This document shows positions 57,681 through 64,000 of a DNA stretch of 64,000 nt, in pieces. A program made the translations under genes and the position numbers. The first letter of the stretch is position 1; the number at the start of each line of letters is the position of its first letter. Source of the stretch: Liriodendron chinense (taxonomy: Eukaryota > Streptophyta > Magnoliopsida > Magnoliales > Magnoliaceae); the NCBI GenBank assembly GCA_003013855.2, contig ML058387.1, positions 2,914,001 to 2,978,000 of the forward strand, read 5' to 3'. The notes beneath the pieces are model-generated. The model ran no database searches, was not told the origin of the DNA, and saw only the letters and a list, made by a program, of their open reading frames with translations.

Positions 57681-59293
57681 GAGCATGAGTTTGACATTGA
57701 GGTTGAAAAGGATCCTGTATCCCTTTCACAGGTCGAACAAAGTGCGGATTCTTCTCATTGGTTCGATGCTATGAAGGATGAATTGAAATCCATGAAGGAC
57801 AACAAAGTTTGGGACCTTGTTGAATTGCCTGAAGGGATTAGGCCGATTGGTTGCAAATGGGTATTTAAAACCAAACGGGACTCTAAGGGCAATATCGAAA
57901 GGTATAAAGCCAGGCTAGTTGCAAAGGGTTTCACTCAGCGTGAGGGCATTGACTTTAAGGAGACTTTCTCACCTGTATTTAAGAAAGACTCCTTTAGGAT
58001 CATTATGGCTCTTGTGGCTCATATGGATTTGGAGCTACATCAAATGGATGTGAAAACTGCGTTTCTCAATGGAGATCTAATGGAAAACGTATATATGTTG
58101 CAGCCAGAAGGTTTTAAAGCCAAAGGCTCAGAACATCTGGTCTGCAAACTTAAGAAGTCCATTTATGGGTTGAAACAGGCATCACTACAGTGGTACCTAA
58201 AGTTTCATGAAGTTGTTTCCTTATATGGTTTTATTGAAAACACTGCGGATGAGTGCATATATGTGAAAATCAGTGAGAGTAAGTTTATCATTTTGGTCTT
58301 GTATGTTGACGACATTTTATTGGCCAATAGTGATATTGGATTGTTGCGTGAGACTAAGAAATTTCTATCTCAAAATTTTGAGATGAAAGATCTTGGTAAT
58401 GCCTCCTTTGTCATCGGCATTCAGATTAGCCGGGACAGATCACGTGGATTACTTGGCTTGTCGCAGAGGGCCTATATTGATAGGGTTCTCGAAAGGTTTG
58501 GCATGCAAGGTTGTGCTCCTGGCCAAGCACCTATTGTAAAAGGTGACAAGTTTGGTCAATTTCAGTGTCCTAAGAATGACCTAGAGAAGGACAAGATGAA
58601 AGTTATTCTGTATGCGTCAGCAGTAGGGAGCATCATATATGCTCAGGTCTGTACGCGTCCAGATATTGCTTTTGTGGTTGGAATGTTGGGCAGGTACCTT
58701 AGCAATCTAGGAATGAATCATTGGATAACTGTAAAGAAAGTGTTGCGCTACCTGCAAAGGACAAAGGACTTCGAACTCACATACAGGAGATCCGACCATT
58801 TGGAGTTGGTAGGATATACAGATGCAGATTTTGCTGGTTGTCTCGACAGCAAGAAGTCCACCTCGGGCTATGTATTCATGATGGTTGGTGGAGCCGTATC
58901 ATGCAAAAGCGTGAAACAGTCAATTAAGGCATCATCTACCATGGAAGCAGAGTATGTAGCTTATCATGAAGCCACGAATCAGGCGGTCTGGCTTCAGAGC
59001 TTTTTCTCTGGTTTACGGGTTGTGCAGATGATCCCGAAACCATTGAAAATTTATTGTGATAGTTCAGCTGTAGTTAACTTCTCCAACAACAACAAGCATT
59101 CATCGAGGTCAAAGCACATTGACATCAAATATCTTGTGTGAAAGAGAGAGTTCAGAATCGTCAAGTGTCTGTAGAACTCATCGACACAAGGCAGATGATA
59201 GCGGATCCTCTCACTAAAGGCCTTCCTATCACGCTCTTTAAGGAGCATGTGACATCTATGGGAGTTGTTGATCCCAAGGATGTATTTCAGTAG
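57681..59293 (+). pseudogene. Copia reverse transcriptase - RNase H
   Basis: The frame reopens right after the TAG at 57678 and runs to 59141. Reverse transcriptase has WVFKTKRDSKGNIERYKARL, HQMDVKTAFLNGDL, SIYGLKQASLQW and the catalytic YVDDILLA near 58302. RNase H has GYTDADFAGC, KASSTMEAEY and DSSAVVNFS...SKHIDIKY. A one-base loss at about 59137 stops the frame; the normal C-terminus (with ADPLTKGLP) continues in another frame to TAG 59291-59293. Confidence 0.9.
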
Positions 59294-59803
59294 TGGGAGT
59301 TTTCATGTATGATTCGATTATGTCCAGACATTTTTTTTGGAGATATCTTTTATGCATTGATGATTCTGTTTTTCAGTTTATATCTTGCTTCTCATTCAGT
59401 GTGCACATTCAGTTTTGAGTAAGCAAGACTTTGGTTTGTGTCTTGGAGACACATTCAGTAGGACCGCTTGAAGATAAACACGTATGATCACATGAGACGT
59501 GTGATCTTCATACCACACCCCATATCATTGATCCATGTCGTTAAGGCTATTGGTATTTGTGATCGTGATTCGTCACACTTCGAAAATATGAAATGTTGTG
59601 TTGACTACCATGATTCAATATCAGTGGTCTTGATGGACCGGATCTGACAAGCGTTGTTCATAATTATCCAACGGTATTGTTTTGAAATCAGTAGGGCGCC
59701 CATTAGAAACTTTTGAAACAAACATGTTTTATGAAATGTTTTTCACAAAATAAAATAAATGTTTTGTTTTCTTTCAGAGATCAGTGTAGCCCAAATGGGA
59801 GAA
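59294..59803 (+). other. Copia 3' non-coding region and polypurine tract
   Basis: About 500 bp of non-coding DNA ending in AAATGGGAGAA (59793-59803), the likely purine tract, directly before the 3' LTR. Confidence 0.7.
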
Positions 59804-60269
59804 TGTAAGACTCCATTGGGTGGGCCACACATGATCATCAGTTTAGATCATGACTGTTGGATTATTCAGATTAAGCAATTCAGTAGGCCCCACTACAGTT
59901 GTGATCATTGCAAATAGGTTTGGGGCGGGACGCTTGAACAATGTTCCCTATACGTGGTTATTAAGCCTGATATGGATTCCTACGGTGTGGAGACCCTAGA
60001 GGAGAGAAGTGTGATGGGTAAGCTTCTCTGGCCCTCTTTCCTATAAATATACGTCTTGGTCCCTTCACCAACATACAAGAGAAACCCTAGTCCCCATTGA
60101 GAGGTTCTCCTAAAGGTATTAGGTGCGGAAGACCAAGAGTTCCTCTCGGCAACACGGTGGCATCGGGAATGTCTTCCCAATCAGGTATGGCTTTAAGATT
60201 ATAGTATGGAATCCCCATTATTCGATGCATAGACGATCCGATTATTCCGCATTAAGATTGAGATTAACA
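59804..60269 (+). repeat. 3' LTR of copia element
   Basis: 466 bp, about 97 percent identical to the 5' LTR, followed by AGGCC (60270-60274). Confidence 0.95.
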
Positions 60270-60274
60270 AGGCC

Positions 60275-61015
60275 TTCTAGACCGAGATGTACAAGTATTA
60301 CTAATTCATACACTGCTCTTCTTCATAAGGGTGGCAATGGCTGGGTAACTTGCCCGACTTAGGTTTCAACCAGGCTTGAACCTTGCAAGCATGGCTTTTA
60401 ATCAATTTTCAGGTTAGGCTTGGACTCAAATCATTTTTGTTGGGAAGATGTGGAACTCTTTCTCTATATAAATTACTTAAGAATTTTTACAAAATAGAAA
60501 TCTTTTATGTTTGTAAAAATTGTTAAGTGATTTACATAAAGGGAAAGAGCTCTTCTATGTGAAGTTCTTACATAAGACCCATGACTCTTCAAGTATTTCA
60601 CTTATTTAAGGGTGAGTAGCTTGTCCATGAGGATAGACCATATCCAAATCCAATGATCGGGTCAACACACAAAGTAGGGTGTCTACAAATTACTAAATGT
60701 GATGGAAGTAAACTTCGGTTTTGTCAGGCTAAAAATCTAGCCCCAAAATAGGCCGGTTTAAGATGTTAATGAACTGCATGAATCAAAGGCCAATTATTAA
60801 ATGGTCGGGGCCTGGGCTTGACTTTTAGGCTCCATGACAAGTTGGTTGTGCTTCGGCAGACCCTAATCTAGCCCATTCCATTAGCCAACGATGCCAGTCG
60901 GTCCACTTAATAAATCTTATCTACCATTTGGAAAACCAACGACTTGATTTGCTGATGGACTTATAAAAGAAATAGTATGGTACCGCGTTGATGGACCGTT
61001 AGGATTCAAAGTCCA
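60275..61015. other. No gene recognised
   Basis: Non-coding. AAGGGTGGCAATGGCTGGG near 60328 resembles a hAT-like end without a partner. Confidence 0.45.
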
Positions 61016-61023
61016 ATTACTTT

Positions 61024-61360
61024 TAGAGCTGGACATGAACTGAGTTTGATTGGTGAGATCATTCGGATCAACTCAGTAAAACCCGATCTGAATAGAAGGA
61101 CTTCATGTTCGAACTTCATTCGAATAAACAGAGTTCATTTGAAAAAAAAAAAATCGAGTAAGTTTTGATCACAACTTTGTTCGACTCGAACTCGATTTGA
61201 ATATTGACCAACTCGACTCATTTGTTCGACTTGGTTTTATATATATATTACTCTTTAATAAACTTAAGTGCCCGACCTTTTTTTCATTTTTACTTGTATC
61301 ATTTGCTCGAATGAAACCCTCTCCCTTATCAAAACCCTACCCATAGCTGCTCATCACTTA

Positions 61361-61392
<32 letters not shown>

Positions 61393-61408
61393 TCGCCCGA
61401 CCCCATTC

Positions 61409-61455
<47 letters not shown>

Positions 61456-62330
61456 GGCCCTAGCTGCCATATCTGATACTCTCTCTCTCTTAGCAATTGG
61501 TCTGAACCGATACAACTGTTCCGTCGGTGCGTGATTTATTACCTGAGCCAAGCTAGCAGCTTACCTCTATTATTGTGAATCTGTGAGTCACTGATTGAGA
61601 AGGTAATCTCAAATCTTTAGTTCGTTTATTGATTGGATTAGAATTTATAAATTTAGGATTTGTGGTTGGTTAATGATGAATATTGTTTTTGGTGATTTTC
61701 GAATTAGAATTTGTGATGCGAAGAAGTGAATATTATCTATAGATTTGGAAATATTCCAAATTTGTGAATTTGTCATATTAATGTAGAAATTAAGATTATT
61801 GTCAGATTTATGAATATGTTATGTTTATAATTTAATTGATTTGGAAATATTGTTATTTGCCAAATTATTATATTGTCATATTGATTTAGGAATTAGGATT
61901 ATTGACAATTATTTATTAATATTGACTTATTATTTTTAGAGATTTAGAATTTATAAATAATGATTTAGGAATATTGTTATGTTGATTGATTCGAGAATAA
62001 TTGTGAATATTGATCATTTCATTATGTTTATTATTAGTATTATTAGGATTTAAGAATATTGATTTTGCAATATTTTTAGAATCACTTACTTGTCAATATT
62101 AATCTTAGAATATTGTCAATTACTCAATTATTTATGATTTATGATTATTAGTATTATTTGTTTGAACTTGAAAATTTGTTCGAAATCTATATGTTTGAAT
62201 ATGGGCTCGGTTAGATCGAATGAGTTTGAACAAAGCCAATTTGTTCCAGTGTTTGTTCATACCCACTCAAACAGCTAAACGATTCAATCCATGCCATGTT
62301 CTAATTGGATCGAATCATTGCCCAGCTCTA
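61024..62330 (+). mobile_element. hAT deletion derivative with perfect 8-bp duplication
   Basis: TAGAGCTGG at the left and CCAGCTCTA at the right, flanked by ATTACTTT on both sides (61016-61023 and 62331-62338). Subterminal regions carry TTCGAAC/GTTCGA words. The middle has a TATATATA stretch, a 29-C run (61361-61389), a long (CT)n tract, then leader-like sequence and a candidate splice donor GAAG|GTAATC at 61602/61603. A T-rich, AATATTG-rich segment to about 62160 follows and looks like an intron. No transposase exon is left. Confidence 0.8.
61361..61454. repeat. Poly-C run and (CT)n tract
   Basis: 29 C (61361-61389), then after GGTTCGCCCGACCCC a CT microsatellite of about 20 units ending near 61454. 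Lengths are probably approximate in the assembly. Confidence 0.9.
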
Positions 62331-62338
62331 ATTACTTT

Positions 62339-63299
62339 CAAATCTCGGCCTAAGCCTTGAGGACCCATTGATCTGGGCCTGATCCAATTTTTCACTATCC
62401 AGGCTGGCCTTGGACTTGTGTCTAAGTAAAGGCCTAACAGGATGGTTGGATCATTTCGAACGGCTCGGCACTGATTACTTGGCTAACTGGCTGGGCTGAT
62501 ACAAAGGTCTCATCATCTTACAAGCTATGCTGGTAGGCCTAGGCCCAGGTACTTTGAACTTTTCTTCAATCATCTTTGAAATTGCAGATAAGAAAGTCGT
62601 ACTACTAGCATTGAATGGAGCCCATGTCATCCAACCAATCCAACAAGGTTGCCCCACCATAAAAGTAGGACACCCACTCAGGTCATAAGATGGGCCCCAC
62701 ATGAAAATAGAGAATTTTGGATGGTTCTGTTGTTTTCCAGGACACGGCCCACCAGATGATTGGATTGGGCTAATTTTGGGTCGTCACATTTTTCATTGCA
62801 GGACAACCTTGCTGTAAATGTTAGGGGTGACAATCAACCAGGTGCACATAGCATTTACCAAAGTATCGGCTATGGACCATGAACAATTCACAGGTCGTGA
62901 TTGCCGTTTACAACACTCGTATGATGCGCATCATGCACCGTCAAATGGCGCACCTAGTAGGGTGAGAGACATTCAGCCAAAGTTCAGGTAATGAGTCTGA
63001 TCTTCTGCTTGCAGGGCAGTTAGCCGGCCTATGTCTGGGCAAAGGTCTGTTCAAAACCGGTCTTGAAAATAAAATCAAGGCCCAATCCTGGTCCAGGAAC
63101 GTGACGGGCGAAGGAAACAGGTCCAATCCCAGCCTGTGATGATTTTGTGCATGGCCCAAGCCCATACTGACCACTGGCCCCATCATGCATGATAGATTAT
63201 CAGGCCAGGCTAACAGCCACTTAAATGAAGCCTGCGCCTAGAGCCGTCATTAAACGGGCTTAAATTTTAGGTCGAGGGCTGACCCACAGCGCGATGAGT
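62339..63299. other. No gene recognised
   Basis: Non-coding DNA. Several GGCCTGGGC / GCCCAAGCC stretches recall the word-like interiors of the hAT-type elements; TTAGGGGTGACAATCAACC near 62820 could be one end. Confidence 0.4.
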
Positions 63300-64000
63300 G
63301 TCTCACGCCACAGCACTCGAGCTTTGTGATTTGTGACCATATGGTTTGGTGAATCGAAATAGTTCATCTAGTGGGGCCTACAGACGATGGCCCAGGTTAC
63401 AAAAACTCACACAGGTCGACGGAGTTCCTTCAACTTCAAGTGGTAACCGTGGAGCCCACCTGGATGTATGTTTTATATACACGCCGTCGTTTTCCAGCTC
63501 ATTTTAGAGAGTGGGCCCAAAAATGAAGCAGATCCAAATCTCAAGTGGACCATACGAAAAGAAACAGTGGTGATTGATCGTTAAAAACTGTTTATAGTTC
63601 ACGAAAGTTTTGGATCAAGCTGATATTTATGTTTTCCATTCATCCAGGTCTCTGCGACTTTATCAGCAGGTTGGATGGCAAATAAAACGAAACGGTGGAT
63701 CCTAGGAAGTTTTTAACTGTGAGCGCTCAATTATCACTGTTTCCTTGTGGTATGTTCCGCTCGAGATTCGGGTCTACTTCATTTTTGTGCCCATGCAATT
63801 TAATGAGATGGAAAAAATTGATGGACAGTGTGAATCTACAACACATACATCAAGGTGAGCCCCACGGTCTTGATATTACACTAACCATGTGCTCAGCCAT
63901 TTCAACATGAAATGCATGTTAAATCCAATCCTTAATCTATGTCTAACCTTGCTTGATTTATGGCCAGTGCATCTTAATAGTGGGGTCCATGTGTTGAACA
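63300..64000. repeat. Segmental duplication with 49925-50565, copy 2 (runs off window)
   Basis: Same order as copy 1: CGAGCTTTGTGATTTGTGAC, GGTTTGGTGAATCGAAATAG, a fold-back element, then ATGTGCTCAGCCATTTCAAC and GGCCAGTGCATCTTAATAGT. The end lies beyond the window. Confidence 0.85.
63430..63905. mobile_element. Fold-back MITE inside duplication copy 2
   Basis: Fuller version of the element at 50055-50440. Left GTGGAGCCCACCTGGATGTA, right ACATACATCAAGGTGAGCCC. The right arm is complete here (TGTTTCCTTGTGG to ATGAGATGG), whereas copy 1 has lost about 80 bp of it. Confidence 0.7.

Larger units (their letters stand above)
52668..60269 (+). mobile_element. Ty1/copia LTR retrotransposon, degenerate
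   Basis: A 7602-bp element with 466-bp LTRs flanked by AGGCC on both sides (52663-52667, 60270-60274). Domain order is gag, protease, integrase, reverse transcriptase, RNase H, which defines Ty1/copia. The LTRs differ at about 14 positions by my count, so the copy is older than the Tat element. The coding region carries several stops and frameshifts and cannot make its proteins. A related solo LTR is at 40650-41113. Confidence 0.95.

Overview
This window is intergenic DNA from a large, repeat-rich flowering-plant nuclear genome. The evidence is plant-type Ty3/gypsy and Ty1/copia retrotransposons, LTRs with TATA boxes, tRNA-Met primer sites, tiny LTR retroelements, and dense non-autonomous DNA transposons. 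I found no convincing host protein gene, tRNA or rRNA. The many fold-back repeats built on GTGGGGCCCACC(A/T)TGATGTATG look to me like magnoliid genomes, but that is recall and weak.

Layout. 1-1675: an LTR fragment and a hAT element with a fold-back element nested in it. 1676-11840: a complete Tat-type Ty3/gypsy element with TTTAG target duplications and two 636-bp LTRs that look identical. It carries gag-protease (three lesions), a long intact RT-RNaseH-aRNaseH-integrase frame and, on the opposite strand, a four-exon gene whose exons join in frame. 11841-38600: fold-back elements, two related ~35-bp minisatellite arrays (14.1-14.7 kb and 34.7-35.8 kb), a solo LTR (17338-18016), a ~188-bp tandem repeat (21720-22400), hAT elements with 8-bp duplications, a 328-bp TRIM, and a 1457-bp element with ~480-bp inverted arms and a perfect 9-bp duplication (30226-31682).

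38663-39253 is a complete minus-strand TRIM with 273-bp LTRs and only 45 bp between them. 40650-41113 is a solo LTR related to the copia element further right. 44.3-46.0 kb is a nest several insertions deep and overlaps a segmental duplication (45.65-47.2 kb versus 48.03-48.95 kb). 49.9-50.6 kb is duplicated again at 63.3-64.0 kb. 51597-52240 is a 76-bp TRIM LTR split by a PIF/Harbinger-like MITE. 52668-60269 is a degenerate Ty1/copia element with AGGCC duplications. 61024-62330 is a hAT derivative with a perfect 8-bp duplication and what resembles a promoter, 5' leader and intron.

The common thread is mobile DNA inserted into mobile DNA. Most boundaries rest on target duplications, terminal repeats and empty-site comparisons read by eye. 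The parts most worth pursuing are the spliced antisense gene of the Tat element, the fold-back family with a GCGGATT-type terminus and 9-10 bp duplications, and the two very compact TRIM families.
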